A stretch of DNA of 64,000 nucleotides from Trichobilharzia regenti (GCA_944472135.2 OX235262.1:24165362-24229361); one strand, 5' to 3'. Shown: positions 1 to 11,054, numbered from the stretch's first letter. Made by a program: numbers and translations. Notes: a model not told the origin generated them from the sequence alone.

Positions 1-600
1 TTAGTCAGTCGAATTAAAATATACTTCTCTAATATAGATTAAACTTCTGTATTGATTATTATTTCCAGAGTATTGTAGAACAGCAACAACAACAACAACA
101 GAAGTCCTTATCCATCGGTCATCATTTAGGCTAAAAGTGAAATGCTGATACAATTTTTGTCCTTCTCTCCTTTTGTCAACAATTTATGGCCTTAAGTATA
201 CAATTGTGTTCAAAAGTATGCCATCACACTAATCATATCTTGACGCATAAGCACATACACATCTTGTAAAAAATTCACCTACCACAATAAACAAATTTTA
301 AAGTTTCAACTAATTGTTTTTTCCTTTTTTCTTATAAAATGACACTAGTCAAGAGAGAGAAAACCAAAACAAAACAACTTCTCCACCCCCACTTTAACAC
401 TCTTATACCATGCATACACATAGTTGACACCATTACAACAAGGCTGTATATTTAGTTTTCAATCTAAACAAACATAGTAGAGACTGTGATTAAGCGTGTT
501 TCTGTAAATAAAAGGTGTATACAAGGTATATAATAATACTAATTAGTTCAACTGAGGAGTTATTCACTGTTACCAGTTAATTAAACAGTGTTTTATTCAA
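1..600. other. AT-rich stretch without recognised gene
   Basis: No reading frame or element that I recognise. It holds a short CAA microsatellite near 88-102 and otherwise AT-rich, low-complexity intergenic or intronic sequence. Confidence 0.5.
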
Positions 601-800
601 GTGTCGGTTTGTAGGGATTCGATTGATTGGTTACAGGATTTCATCATGAGCTGATATTAGTTAGAGAACCATTGGAAAACATGCAGGGAGTACTGGACAA
701 CTGTTTCGTCAGCCTAGTTTGCGGCTCTTCATCAGTACGCACCCACTACAGGGGTTCGAACCCAGGACCTCAGGACCAGTGAGATTAAGCATTCAGAGTT
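601..800 (-). mobile_element. SINE-A copy (tRNA-like SINE with hammerhead-like domain)
   Basis: On the reverse strand the order is a box B-like GGTTCGAACC, then GTACTG, ATGAAGA, a stem, GAAAC and the palindromic ACAGTTGT-type arm, then a tail ending in TCCCTACAAACC. This order is the same in more than ten other copies in the window. The tRNA-like 5' head is cut short here. Family membership is by comparison within the window. Confidence 0.75.
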
Positions 801-1139
801 GGTGCACTCAGATATTGATTCAGTTGGCTAGAATGGCTGTTTGAACTGCATTAAATTTTTACGTAGATTTGATTGGAACATCAATCAGTTGACTAACGAT
901 CATTAATTAACTTTGAGATGGCTTAATTGCAGTTTGATGAGGATCCTTTCAATACTAGGGGAACACATATTCACCAAAGCATTTTACAGTAACGGTAATA
1001 TAATTACAGCTCTACATAAGTTGGAAAATATGCGTAGCTAAATGCTGAATCAGTGATGTATTGCGGAATTGCTGATTTTAACTGCTTCATGCCACCCCAC
1101 CCCCAATTAAAATGAAACACCAGTCCAGTGTTCTTTGCG

Positions 1140-1290
1140 AGGTATTTAATCTGATCCTAGATCTCAAGTTTGATGATGCATTGATCTCAGAAGCATTGAA
1201 AACCAGGAAGTACTGGATAGATGTTTTGGACGCTTAAGCAGTATGATGCACTCATGACTTCGACTGTACAGGAGGTAAAAGCCAGGACCT
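1140..1290 (-). mobile_element. Strongly diverged SINE-A remnant
   Basis: Scattered matches to SINE-A in reverse orientation (AACCAGGAAGTACTGGATAG, then a GCCAGGACC-like box B region). Divergence is high and the borders are approximate. Confidence 0.4.
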
Positions 1291-1399
1291 TCATGTGACA
1301 AACTGGGCTCATAGATCATTCACAGTCACTGGTACGGAGTGCAATGACCTGTGAATTCTGACTTCTATAAATTTGCGACTTTTATCGCCATCACTATTG

Positions 1400-1655
1400 C
1401 CACTGTCAACAGCGAGTATTTGTCCTCACCCCCCCCCACCTGGTGGACCCTACTGGTCACGACTTCTCACTAGAACTCCAAGCAACTTTATTCTGTAGTC
1501 ACAGTCACTAGTGAGCATCAGATTAATATCCTTACCTTGTAATCTGAGGGTCCTGGGTGAATACCGACGAAGAGTATCAAACTAGAACGAAACACCTGTC
1601 CAGTACTCCCTGTTGGTTTTCAATGGTTCTCTCCTAGATCAAACCTGAAACCCAT
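1400..1655 (+). mobile_element. SINE-A copy
   Basis: The forward-strand order matches SINE-A: a 5' region shared with other copies (CACGACTTCTCACTAGAACT), the tRNA-like segment CCTTGTAATCTGAGGGTCC, then ACGAAGA, GAACGAAAC, CCTGTCCAGTACTCCC and a TTTTCAATGGTTCTC tail. The box B is damaged. Confidence 0.65.
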
Positions 1656-1659
1656 AAAA

Positions 1660-2335
1660 TCCCCATAAAATAAAACTTGGAAACACATAGAACCTTGAAA
1701 CTTTAGGTGGAAGTTCTGACACGATTACAGGACTCTTATCCTTTCAATGCTATGCAAACACCTCAGTGGTAATGTCTATGACTACAGAAATGAATGACGC
1801 TGGTCCGAGTCTCCGAGATGCTTTCGGTTTCTTCTAGGTTGAACATACTCCTTCCTGATAAAAGCTAATCGGCAGGAAATACAAGTCCAAGGATTCCTGT
1901 CGACCACTTTCGAACCGCCTAACTTTAAATTACTACCATTTAGAAAGAAATGATCATATTTTAGGGTTTAAAACTTTGCATTATAACACTAAATATTTAA
2001 CTTTGGAACTAATCACTATTAAAATATTACTCAAATTTCAATGGTAGCAATCAAAAGTTTAGCAATAGAGAAAACTCTAGCTTTACATTTTGTGATTACA
2101 GATAACATTACCTAGAGCCAGTATGTGAGCATTTCACATTTGAATTGAGTCAATACTAATGAGTAAAAACAACTTTGTTCACCATGATATCAAAAACAAT
2201 TTGAAAGTTGAACGCTATCATAACTACTAACATTTTTCTCGACATTGAAACAAGCTAAATTCCTAGTAAATTGCTATTGTTGATCAGCTAGTTGAAGGTT
2301 ATTCTATCTAATTGTATATTTATGAATGGATCAAC
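1660..2335. other. No recognised gene or element
   Basis: AT-rich sequence with no long reading frame and no repeat family I can match elsewhere in the window. Confidence 0.4.
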
Positions 2336-2412
2336 TTCCGGGGTGGATTACCGGTAGAGGACTGGCTAGCTATGCCGCAGGTCTGGGTTCGACTCCCAAC
2401 CGAGACACTTTA
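2336..2412 (+). repeat. tRNA-like segment (Pol III promoter-like SINE head)
   Basis: The sequence reads like a tRNA D-arm (TACCGGTAGAGGACTGG) followed by a T-arm (CTGGGTTCGACTCCCAA, four of five stem pairs). The anticodon arm is poor: the loop lacks the invariant U33. I read it as a tRNA-derived SINE head or tRNA pseudogene rather than a working tRNA. Confidence 0.4.
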
Positions 2413-2429
2413 AAACCTTTTGCAATTAA

Positions 2430-2950
2430 TAGTGTTCTCTGACCTCGTTGCTTTAGTTGCGGAGCTCTCGTCGTCCCCCTGCTGGACAACATCCCCCTAC
2501 AGAGCAATTCTCAGCATAAAATGAACTGATTTAAATTTTCCATGAGTAATAGAATTGTGTCTCCCGGTAACCATCTTTACATATGTGTATTGATCATTTT
2601 CTATTGACTTGGATGGATTTTAAACTTTCTCGTCACACGATCTACTTTTTATTAGTTGGTAGATTTGGTTTATAGTAACATGTTTGTTAATTGCATTTTC
2701 GCATGAGTACACCAGGCTTCTAGGAATTCTCTGACTGCACTTCCGGTGTTTCCTCTGTCTAAGATTTTGACATTATCCCAATCAAATTGATGTCCATAAT
2801 TGTCTATGTGCATTGATACTAGAGAATATACAATGTGTCTTTTCACGGTTGATTTGTGTTCTTGGATTCTAATTCGAAAGGGACGCCCACTTTGGCCGAT
2901 GTAATGTCTGTTACAGTTCATACAATTTGCTAACCTGTCGTAAGCTGAGG
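2430..2950 (-). mobile_element. Penelope-like element 3' end (GIY-YIG domain plus 3' UTR)
   Basis: On the reverse strand about 90 residues encode the endonuclease end of a PLE: a CMNCNRHYIGQ core (GIY-YIG motif in its YIG form), the arginine-bearing SGRPFRIRIQEHK segment, then GHQFDWDNVKIL and AREFLEAW. PLEs join a reverse transcriptase to this nuclease, which nicks target DNA. The RT part is missing. Downstream on the same strand, about 2430-2550, lies a 3' UTR with a structured motif seen also near 34.49, 37.2, 42.5 and 63.6 kb. The same protein family appears at 34.45, 41.7 and 63.6 kb. The copy is a dead 5'-truncated fragment. Confidence 0.85.
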
Positions 2951-2956
2951 AAAGAG

Positions 2957-3055
2957 GCATGATTGGGCGTGAGGCTAACAGTCCCATCCACCCTGAAAAA
3001 AACAAAACTACCATAATTGAAACATCAAAAGCTTCAAAGGTCTATGCTCTACTCC
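2957..3055 (+). mobile_element. SINE-B tail fragment
   Basis: Matches the 3' half of SINE-B (GGGCGTGAGGCTAACAG, then CTTCAAAGGTCTATG). It abuts the PLE remnant, and the reading frame on the reverse strand runs through both by chance. Confidence 0.6.
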
Positions 3056-3394
3056 CTGATAAGAAACACAAGTCAATTTATTGCATGGTTGGAGGGAATT
3101 GACAGGAAGCGGTTCCGTGTATTGTTGGAACTCACCAGAAAGGTGTATCTACACTCGTGAAGCAACAACTGATATCCCATCTGAGATTCGAATCTGTGTC
3201 ACTGTGTGCAACAACAGACTACAGATACACACGCAATGCTGACTGACAAGTGCCAACAAGCCAACGAAACTTAGGTCAACTTAGGTCATCTTGCCTTCAA
3301 GCATGAAACAACAACAATAAAAAAATCCTGAGTGCAAGGTGCATGAAACGCTAGTTACTCACTACCAATCAAAGAATGCAAATCAATTGAAACT
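3056..3394. other. No recognised gene or element
   Basis: Mixed-composition sequence between a SINE-B fragment and the inverted repeat. No supported coding region. Confidence 0.4.
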
Positions 3395-3877
3395 TAAAAC
3401 ACAAAATAATTGAGCAAGGAATATCCTTTTGGATAATTTCCTCCTCTTCTGGCTCTACAATTATATACATCTGTTTATATACATAGGATATTTCAGATTA
3501 GTAGTTAATAACAATATTAGTGTTTCTTCAAATAATATCGACTTGTGAAGTAAGATCTCAATGGAATTACAGTTCATTAAAGATGCTTAAATAATAATAA
3601 CAATAATAATAATAAAGATATAGTAGCGAATAGAGTATCAACTAAAATTAAGAAAATTCCACAAAAATTGAGGATCATTCAAACCTAGATGGCCAAGGTA
3701 AGGATGATTAATGTCTGAACTAACTTCTTTTGAATGCATAAATTAGGCTTGTTAATATGGATCCCCACACCCAGACTCAGAGATATTTAATAGTCGAACT
3801 CTTAAGGCGAAATTGCGATTCGTAGGTATGCAGTAAATGACCGTGAAAGTATGGTTAACGTCAATTTTGTGTTCTGT
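3395..3877. repeat. Left arm of a perfect 483-bp inverted repeat
   Basis: Every base I compared is the reverse complement of 4261-4743. Paired positions sum to 8138 at both ends, so there is no net indel. The inner ~120 bp hold the C-terminal coding end of a PLE on the reverse strand; the rest is its AT-rich 3' region. Confidence 0.95.
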
Positions 3878-4065
3878 CTCCACACGATAAGACCGAATAG
3901 CCCTGCGAATAGATTTTGTTTGTCCTTTGCTTAACCACGCAGGATGATGTTCGGAAATTCGACGAGAAACACGCCTAATTGTACGGCCTATGTAACTGGC
4001 TCACACCACAGGAGCAGTTAAATTGGTAGATACAAATGGAAGAGGCGAAATTAGGCAGTTTGTCT
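3770..4065 (-). pseudogene. Penelope-like GIY-YIG domain remnant (left copy)
   Basis: Reading the reverse strand from about 4065 to 3770 gives ASYIGRTIRRVSRRISEHH, then a PAWLSKGQTKSIRRAI segment, TEHKIDVNHTFTVIY and LRVRLLNISE. This is the GIY-YIG nuclease end of a PLE with YIGR in place of the YIGQ seen at 2.7 kb, so it is a second PLE subfamily. A stop lies just upstream of ASYIGR. It is non-functional. Its last part lies in the left palindrome arm. Confidence 0.8.
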
Positions 4066-4189
4066 TTTACTCCCGAACGCAGAAGAGGAGTGGTTTTAAA
4101 GATATAGTGTAATTCAGCAGCAGAAAATACTCTTTTTAGCGCATTTCTAAGGCTCTGTGTTAGTATCTCGCTGGTGTTGTCACCAAGTT

Positions 4190-4386
4190 ACCAACAGTTC
4201 CAAAAAGGCCTTATTCTTACAAAAGCAGTTCGCAGCGCTGTTCTGTCTCATCGTGTCGACACAGAACACAAAATTGACGTTAACCATACTTTCACGGTCA
4301 TTTACTGCATACCTACGAATCGCAATTTCGCCTTAAGAGTTCGACTATTAAATATCTCTGAGTCTGGGTGTGGGGATCCATATTAA
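4190..4386 (+). pseudogene. Penelope-like GIY-YIG C-terminal remnant (right copy)
   Basis: The forward strand encodes KAVRSAVLSHRVDTEHKIDV, then the same NHTFTVIYC and LRVRLLNISE as the left copy. From 4261 it is identical to the left copy in inverted orientation. Just inside that point (about 4220-4260) it is homologous but diverged, so the two PLE ends were not identical in the spacer. Confidence 0.8.
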
Positions 4387-4743
4387 CAAGCCTAATTTAT
4401 GCATTCAAAAGAAGTTAGTTCAGACATTAATCATCCTTACCTTGGCCATCTAGGTTTGAATGATCCTCAATTTTTGTGGAATTTTCTTAATTTTAGTTGA
4501 TACTCTATTCGCTACTATATCTTTATTATTATTATTGTTATTATTATTTAAGCATCTTTAATGAACTGTAATTCCATTGAGATCTTACTTCACAAGTCGA
4601 TATTATTTGAAGAAACACTAATATTGTTATTAACTACTAATCTGAAATATCCTATGTATATAAACAGATGTATATAATTGTAGAGCCAGAAGAGGAGGAA
4701 ATTATCCAAAAGGATATTCCTTGCTCAATTATTTTGTGTTTTA
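4261..4743. repeat. Right arm of the perfect inverted repeat
   Basis: Partner of 3395-3877 across a 383-bp spacer. It ends 20 bp before an LTR begins. Confidence 0.95.
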
Positions 4744-4763
4744 TAGACATCTGAATGAATATT

Positions 4764-5130
4764 TGATATATATATCCATATAATATGTGTGTTTGTTTGA
4801 CAGTCTGATCTTGGTGACATGTATCCATATAATATGTGTGTTTTGTTTGACAGTCTGATATATTTTGCTATGTATATATAGATCGATATTCCATTATAAT
4901 TAGCCAATCATGTTAAGACTGTCTATTGATTTGTTCATTTTGAGTATTCGCTCACACACTTGTGTTCACACACCTGTTCGGACATTCTTATATTTTGCTC
5001 TCACACTCTTGTGTGACATATTGATTTTCCTGGTGTTTTGGAAAATAGAAGTATCATCGCAAACCTAGTGGTCTTCTGATTTCCGTCTTTCTTGCGTCAT
5101 GACTACTAAATTCTCGACCAGTACATAACA
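4764..5130 (+). mobile_element. LTR of a retrotransposon (family L1), 5' LTR-like
   Basis: It begins TGATATAT and ends GTACATAACA, matching the solo LTR at 32869-33141 over most of its length. An internal segment around CCATATAATATGTGTG is present twice here, which explains part of the extra length. The sequence directly after it looks like a primer-binding site, so this is an LTR plus the first bases of an internal region, the rest of which is missing. Confidence 0.75.
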
Positions 5131-5133
5131 ATA

Positions 5134-5150
5134 ATTTGGCGACGAGTACA
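5134..5150 (+). promoter_or_regulatory. Putative primer-binding site of the LTR element
   Basis: TTGGCGACGAGTAC follows the LTR end after four bases. TGGCGAC-type sequences are common tRNA primer sites of Ty3/gypsy elements. The tRNA is not identified. No gag or pol follows. Confidence 0.5.
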
Positions 5151-5750
5151 TAATCATATTTTTGCTAAATTTAAACTTAATCATCAAATCTAGAATTTTT
5201 CTATGTAAAAGGGAGTCGAAATTCTAAAGCAGAATTTAAAATCCCTATTCTCCAGTATTTTTTTTCTCGCGTTTTCTTTGCGCATCGTCTTTCATCAGTT
5301 TCCCTGATAGATGACAGCTAAATAGAATGTGTACGCGTATATTGATAAACAATAGACAAATGAATGAATCAATTCATATATCTATATATGAAAAAAAAAA
5401 CACCACAGTTGAAAGAAAAGAATAGGAAAGTGAAGCAAAACAGATGACTGACTATAGAAGCAACAGAGTCCTATCCTATCTATCTGTCTATCAACCTGTT
5501 GGTGTCCACCAACACAGTATCTCGTTTGTTATGTTAGAGACAAAATAAACTTTCTTGATACCTCATCATCATCATCATCATCATCAACAATAATCAAAGT
5601 AAAACTTTGGAAAGAAAAGTTTACAAAGAAATCTTGATATGATGTTACGCAGAATAATTTACATACAAGAATAATAATAATGATAATAATAATAATGGTG
5701 AGTAATCATAAGTGGGTTTACACTAGGGAATTGGTTAGATAACTTAGAAA
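5150..5750. other. No gene seen; simple repeats
   Basis: AT-rich sequence with an ATC microsatellite near 5563-5586 and an ATA/ATG tract near 5670-5697. No coding region supported. Confidence 0.45.
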
Positions 5751-5754
5751 TAGA

Positions 5755-5830
5755 TGTCGGTGAGGTGGTGGGGGGAGATGGGGGAAGGGTGGCGGTGGTG
5801 GTCCTGGAGGAGGACAAGGAGAAGGAGGAA
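5755..5830 (+). repeat. G-rich tract, possible G-quadruplex
   Basis: Dense runs of GG to GGGGGG on the forward strand, grading into a GGA/GAAG tract. Reading frames on either strand here are low-complexity and not convincing genes. Confidence 0.5.
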
Positions 5831-6109
5831 AAGAAATGCAAAACGAAAACGAGATATATCGGGCAATAAGGACAAAATCAATAGATTAGGGATGTTAGTT
5901 AACTTTGTGAAGAATAACGCAAATTATCTAACTTCACTTGATGATTATCAGGCATAAAAGTTATAGAGAGTGGGTGACTGACTAACTGGCTGGTTTCAAC
6001 AAAGAGCTTTACAGCATAGATGTGAAGCATTTCAAGTTGACACACACACACACAAAGCAAGGGAGATGATAAACAGAAATATGATGCAAAATGAATAGAG
6101 TTTTATTGC

Positions 6110-6628
6110 ACCATTGAGAAAGATCTTCAGCGATATGATCAATGGCCTACAGCCATTAGTTTTAACATTCCTCAGGACCTCAACCAGAAAGTCTGCATCT
6201 CCCTACGTTAAAGATTTCATGGAGTGATTCCATGTTTTGGTCTGACCACCATTAGCTCTTTTCAGACCCAATCCTCTATCAGCTAACATCTCCAGTCTAG
6301 GAAGACGATGGCTATGCATGCATGAGTAACATCCATGTTCTAACCATCTCACTCAATCGTCGACTGATTTCGCCTCCTTACCCACCATATTCATCACCCT
6401 ATTATATCACCTAACCTGGGACATAAAATGCAGCCAGCCTTTTCATGTCTCCCACTCTCAATGGCCAGGTCTCACAGCTGCTGGGCTGTATATACGTCCT
6501 TTGGTCTATAGCCAGCCGGATACCATATCTACGCCAGAGACGCGTAAACTGGCATATGCGAAACCAGCCTTCGGTATCCGTGCTGAAGTTTCGTCAGCAA
6601 TCAACCCTTTGGAGCTGATGCGGCTTCC

Positions 6629-6692
<64 letters not shown>

Positions 6693-7010
6693 CGAGGAGA
6701 TGGTGAGATCGAGTCTCGTAGCATCATCTTACATTTAAAAGAAACAAATCGCATGCCAAACATTCGAAGATTTTTGCTCTAAATGTTCCAAAGACTCTGC
6801 ATTTTATTGGCGTCTTTAACTGGGAAGACTATGTCATCCGCATATTCTAACTCAACGAGATTATTCCTTGATGGCAACAAGTCAATCCCTCAGTCTCTGA
6901 AGTCATTTAGATGAAGGTCTCTATCTAGCCTTTTCCATTCTGGGCTTTTTGGAATTCTCATCTGTATGGTTGTTGCCTGTAGTTGAAAGGATGCTTCCCA
7001 GGTTAGTGAA
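6110..7010 (-). mobile_element. RTE-2 LINE remnant, including RT YADD region
   Basis: The reverse strand carries the reverse-transcriptase catalytic segment EYADDIV near 6826-6846, then the thumb and C-terminal region conserved in the other RTE-2 copies (ISARI, FAYASLR), and the terminal Cys/Trp-rich region. Frames are broken by stops and indels. A (TA)n array of about 58 bp sits inside the coding region at 6632-6689. It is 5'-truncated. By its C-terminal motifs I place it near Perere-3/SR3-type RTE elements, unverified. Confidence 0.75.
6632..6689. repeat. (TA)n microsatellite
   Basis: About 29 uninterrupted TA units inside an RTE-2 copy. It produces spurious Tyr-Ile reading frames on both strands. 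Confidence 0.95.
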
Positions 7011-7411
7011 ATTTAACCCCGTTTTTTAATAATAGTGATTTGTGCCAATATTTGAAAATACAACTAGTTAATTTAGTTAAGGGGGAAAGTTAAGCCGATC
7101 ACAACAGAACAAAGTACTTTCTGTAGACCACACACAGATAGTTCTAAAAATAAAAAAAAGTTAGTTATGTCATTTTACCAATTTTGTCTTGACATAAATA
7201 TTCACTAATTAGTTTTAAGTTCTCTTATATAAAGTTAGCCAGGCAGTTACTTAGCTTATTAATAGACACAATTAATACTGAATAGTAATAAGTGGAATAA
7301 TAGAGATGATTACACCAAATACAACATAATCTATGCATATTTACATTTTTCGCTACAATTTATTGAAAATATTTATTCCTGTACAAAATTTAATCTTAAT
7401 TTAATTTAAGT

Positions 7412-7576
7412 GCTGAGTTGCGGGGATGTAATTGGTTACAGGATTTCATTATGAGCTGACATCAGTTAGAGAATCATTGAAAAACCTCAAAATACTGGAC
7501 AGATGTTTCGTCAGCCTAGTTTGGGACTCTTCGTCAATACGCACTCACCACAGGGGGGGTTCGAACCCAGGACGCA
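7412..7576 (-). mobile_element. SINE-A copy, left half of an inverted pair
   Basis: Reverse-strand SINE-A from the tail (GGTTACAGGATTTCATTATG) to box B (GTTCGAACC). The core is ACGAAGA with stem II and GACGAAAC. Confidence 0.8.
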
Positions 7577-7772
7577 ATATATCGTGAATTGATTGGTAGA
7601 AGCTGGAATTCACGGGATTGTCATTGGATCGAATCCCACAGGCTTAATTGTCTATGAGCTCACCTTGTAGCCGGAAGGTCCTGGGTTCGAACACTGACAG
7701 GTGCGTACTGACGAAGAGTCACAAACTAGGACGAAATAGCCCTATAGTACTCGCAGGTATTCCAATAGTTCC
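7577..7772 (+). mobile_element. SINE-A copy, right half of an inverted pair
   Basis: Forward SINE-A with head (GAATTGATTGGTAGAAGCTG), box B GGTTCGAACAC, core ACGAAGA and GACGAAAT. The heads of the two copies face each other. Shared variants between the two arms are few, so common origin is not shown here. Confidence 0.8.
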
Positions 7773-7784
7773 CTAACTTAATTT

Positions 7785-7955
7785 AATTAACCTCACTCCT
7801 TTGCATTTCAAGTGGAACATAAGGCTTAAAGCTTGAGCTGTGGAGTTGCAGTAGCAGTAGTGTCCAAACTTCCCTCTTTGTCGGCCGGCAATTGAACACC
7901 GGACCATGTGCATAGTGAGCAAGCATGCTACCGCTGAACCACTAAAGCAAAATAG
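7785..7955 (-). mobile_element. SINE-B copy
   Basis: Reverse-strand SINE-B: box A-like GTGGTTCAGCGGTAGCATGC, box B-like remnant, CCTTTGCATTTCAAGTGGAA at its 3' end. A typical box A/box B, tRNA-derived SINE, degraded in the middle. Confidence 0.7.
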
Positions 7956-8244
7956 TATTTTATGCTTGTACATCAGATAACCAACTGGACACCGAACCGT
8001 TTTTGTTTAATCTAAGCTAACTGAATTCAACAAGTTAAAGTCTGTAATGTGGTCGTTTAAAGCTAGAAAAGATTTCACATATCTGCTGCACTTTTGAAGA
8101 ATTCGCAGAAAAAACTCTGATTCTAACAATTAGACCTAGTCCATTTGGAACGATGGCGGCCTGTTTGACATCTGGGCTACCTTTTTCCTGCATCTACATA
8201 TTGCATCTAATAAGTCATGTTTTCATTCCTAATTTTAATAAAAT

Positions 8245-9855
8245 ATGATCACAAATCGCATAAAATACAGTAATTCATTCATTAAACGTTTTAAACCATA
8301 TGACTTTCATGCAACTAATAATGCATCTAATAAATCTAAGAGAAAACATCACGCTGGCTGGCAGCGTGCACTTAAACAGACACCTTTATATCGTACAACC
8401 ATTCCTGTTATTGTCACTTCAAACTGCCGTTCACTTCCCAACAAAATTATGCATCTCCAGTCTCTCTTATCATCTGATACTTATCACAATACGGCGATTG
8501 TTGCATTACAAGAAACATGGCTCCATGAACTCTATGATGACAATCTGGTTTCCCTAAATGGTTTTACATTGTTTAGACAAGATCGACTATGCTCCAGAAA
8601 GAAAAGAGGTGGAGGTGTTGCAACTTTCATTCATTCTCAATGGTCAACTTCAAATAATGTATGTTTTTCTTACTCTAATGACTTTATTGATTGTATAACG
8701 GTCAAATGCCGCCCGAAACACTTATCCAAATTCAAATACGTCTTCATCTCTAACATTTATGTTACTCCTGGCTGTTCTGCATCTGATCTATCTGATTTTG
8801 CTGATGAATTCACTGAATTCGCCGTTACACATCTTGAAAACTCTTTATCAGTTGTCACAGGAGATTTTAACTGCTGTGATTGTTCTTTCCTCGTATCATT
8901 AGGTCATGCCAATATTGTTAAATTCCCTACTCGACTTGATAAAACCCTTGACCTGGTGTTCATTAATGATGAGGAAATATATGAAGTACGCCGACGTGCT
9001 CCTATCATGAACTCAGATCATTGTATTATTCGGATATTACCTAAGATATACAGCAGATCTCACTTTAATATCTTCTCAAATCTGTCCAAGAAAACACAGC
9101 AAAGGTGTTACTCACAAGAAAATATGCTCAAACTAAGATGTATGCTAAATGACACTAACTGGGAACTTTTCAACGAACACAAACTGGATGATACTATTTC
9201 CAATTTGACTGACTATCTTAAATTCTGTCTTGATATATGCTGTCCAAAACAGATAATTTTCAAAAGAATGGATCGTTTTTCTTCCCCTCATCTCAAAAAA
9301 CTTCGTAGAGAAAAAGAGAAGCTGTACAAGACAAAGAATAAATCTGGTCTTAAGAAGATAAACACCCAAATTAAATCTGAAATCAAGAGACTAAACAACA
9401 TTTATAATCAAACAATACTATCTTGTAAAACCTCAGAAAACATATGGAAGCTTTTTAGAGAAATTACTGGTTGTGGTAAGCATAATAATTTTGCCTCTTC
9501 TATTGATGTAAATACTCTCAATAGATCTTTCATCCGCCCTCCAAATGTCCTTTCTGCCTTCAATTTAACTAATAACACGACCAGTGACTTTCATCGTTTC
9601 AATACTTCTGATGTTCTTAAATGTTTGAAATCTCTTAAACCTTCCCAGAGTCTAGGCCCTGATGGTATACCTGCCATTGTTTTAAAGAAATGTGCTGATA
9701 TTTTAAGTAACCCACTTACAAGCATTTTCAATACTTCTTTTTCTAATAATAATGTACCTTCTCTGTGGAAAGATATTAAAATCATCCCTGTACCCAAGTC
9801 TGGTTCTGGAGATAGTGTTAAGTTTAGACCAATTGCCATTACCTCTCCTTTTTGA
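8245..9855 (+). pseudogene. CR1-like polyprotein, N-terminal part: AP endonuclease and RT motifs 0-2
   Basis: 536 codons. An apurinic-type endonuclease (about residues 50-270) shows the expected catalytic blocks: SNCRSL near the start, QETWL (catalytic Glu), GGGVATFI, VVTGDFNCCD (GDFN), TLDLVFIND and NSDHCIIRI (SDH). The enzyme nicks target DNA for priming of reverse transcription. A basic linker follows (about 320-420), then the start of the reverse transcriptase with SLGPDGIPA, WKDIKIIPVPK and KFRPIAITSPF. The frame then stops at a TGA. The continuing protein is in the -1 frame from a T-run at 9849-9853, so one T has been lost relative to an intact copy. The first ATG is used as start; the true start could lie upstream. 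Confidence 0.9.
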
Positions 9856-11054
9856 AACTGATGGAGAAATTACTGTTACAAAAACTCATTCCCTCCCTAA
9901 GCTTCTCAAACGATCCAAAGCAGTTTGCTTACAAACAGGGTAGAAGTACTTTGGATGCTGCTGCTGTGTTTCATCACAACATTGTATCCTCCTTAGACAA
10001 AGGGGCCAAGTATGTCCGTTGTACTTTCCTTGATTACACATCTGCTTTTGACTCTGTACCTAGAGGCCTTTTGTTAAACAAGCTTAGCCTTACACAAACT
10101 GAGTCCTGGGCTATCAACTGGCTGCACTCTTACTTCTCCAATAGGATGCAGTACACGGTATATAATGGTGTAGCTTCCTCTCCTTTGCTTACTGAAGCTG
10201 GTGTTCCTCAGGGTGCTGTTCTCTCGCCGTTTCTCTTTTCCTTCTTCTTACATGACTTACCTCTCTCAGACGAAATCAACTTCGTCAAATATGCAGATGA
10301 CCTGACTGTTTCGCTTCCCGTTAAGTCTCAGTCAGACTGCTTCAAATTAAATAGCTTCCTGTCGGACATCAGTCAGTGGTCTAAAATAAATGGCCTAACG
10401 CTGAATCCCTCAAAATGCCAGACTGTCGACTTCTCCTTTAGGCATAAACGAGATCTACAAACACTAGTAAGCACTCATGATGTCTGTAGAATTGAGGGGA
10501 CTATAATTGAAACAAAGTCTAATGCAAAATACCTCGGATTAGTTATATCTTCCGACCTTACTTGGTCATCTCATATCCAAATGATTTCCAAGAAAGTGTT
10601 TCGTCTAACCTACTACATTAAGAAACTCAGACTAACTGGAGTCCCTCAACCTCTGCTTACACAATTTGTCAACTCTCGTATCCTACCTATTCTACTTTAC
10701 TGTTCCCCGTTAGTCTTTCCTGGGTTACTGAAAAAGGATTATACCATCCTGAGAAGGATGTTGAAGGTAGTTAGTAGGACTAGCGGTGTAAAACTCAGTC
10801 AGCTCGTCACAACATTAGTGGATAAGCATCTGAATACATGTGAGAAATGGTCTAAAACCATACTCTCTGACCCCCAACACCCCCTCTATTCCCAACTCTC
10901 TCCCTGCATCTCATCAGGTAGAACCAGAAATCAGTATAAAATAATATATGCTCGCACAACCAAGTATAGGAACTCAACGATACCATATTTGGCCCGTGTT
11001 CTAAGTGACAGAGACAATGTTAGGCGTGAAACCTATGACTTGCTTTGTTGTTAA
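9852..11054 (+). pseudogene. CR1-like polyprotein, C-terminal part: reverse transcriptase
   Basis: 400 codons continuing the previous frame after the frameshift (LKLMEKLLLQKL joins RPIAITSPF). RT motifs are intact and in order: QFAYKQGRSTLDAA, FLDYTSAFDSVP (motif A, two catalytic Asp), AGVPQGAVLSPFLFS (motif B), VKYADDLTVS (motif C, YADD), LTLNPSKCQTV (motif D) and AKYLGLVISSDLTW (motif E). A CR1-type C-terminal extension follows and ends in a stop before the 3' UTR. Nothing besides the single upstream frameshift is visibly broken. It has no own start; it is read only as part of the polyprotein. Confidence 0.92.

Noticed and set aside
2336..2412. Functional tRNA gene
   Set aside because: The anticodon loop lacks U33 and the stem is imperfect; better as a SINE head.
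4725..4907. 60-codon reverse frame, also seen near 32.8-32.97 kb
   Set aside because: It is the reverse translation of the L1 LTR, and its recurrence reflects the two LTR copies.
5659..5957. Frames of 60-67 codons in the G-rich tract
   Set aside because: Low-complexity Ser/Thr/Pro or Arg/Trp-rich translation, caused by the repeat.
6501..6782. Overlapping 85-93 codon frames on both strands
   Set aside because: They run through the (TA)n array inside an RTE-2 remnant and have no independent support.
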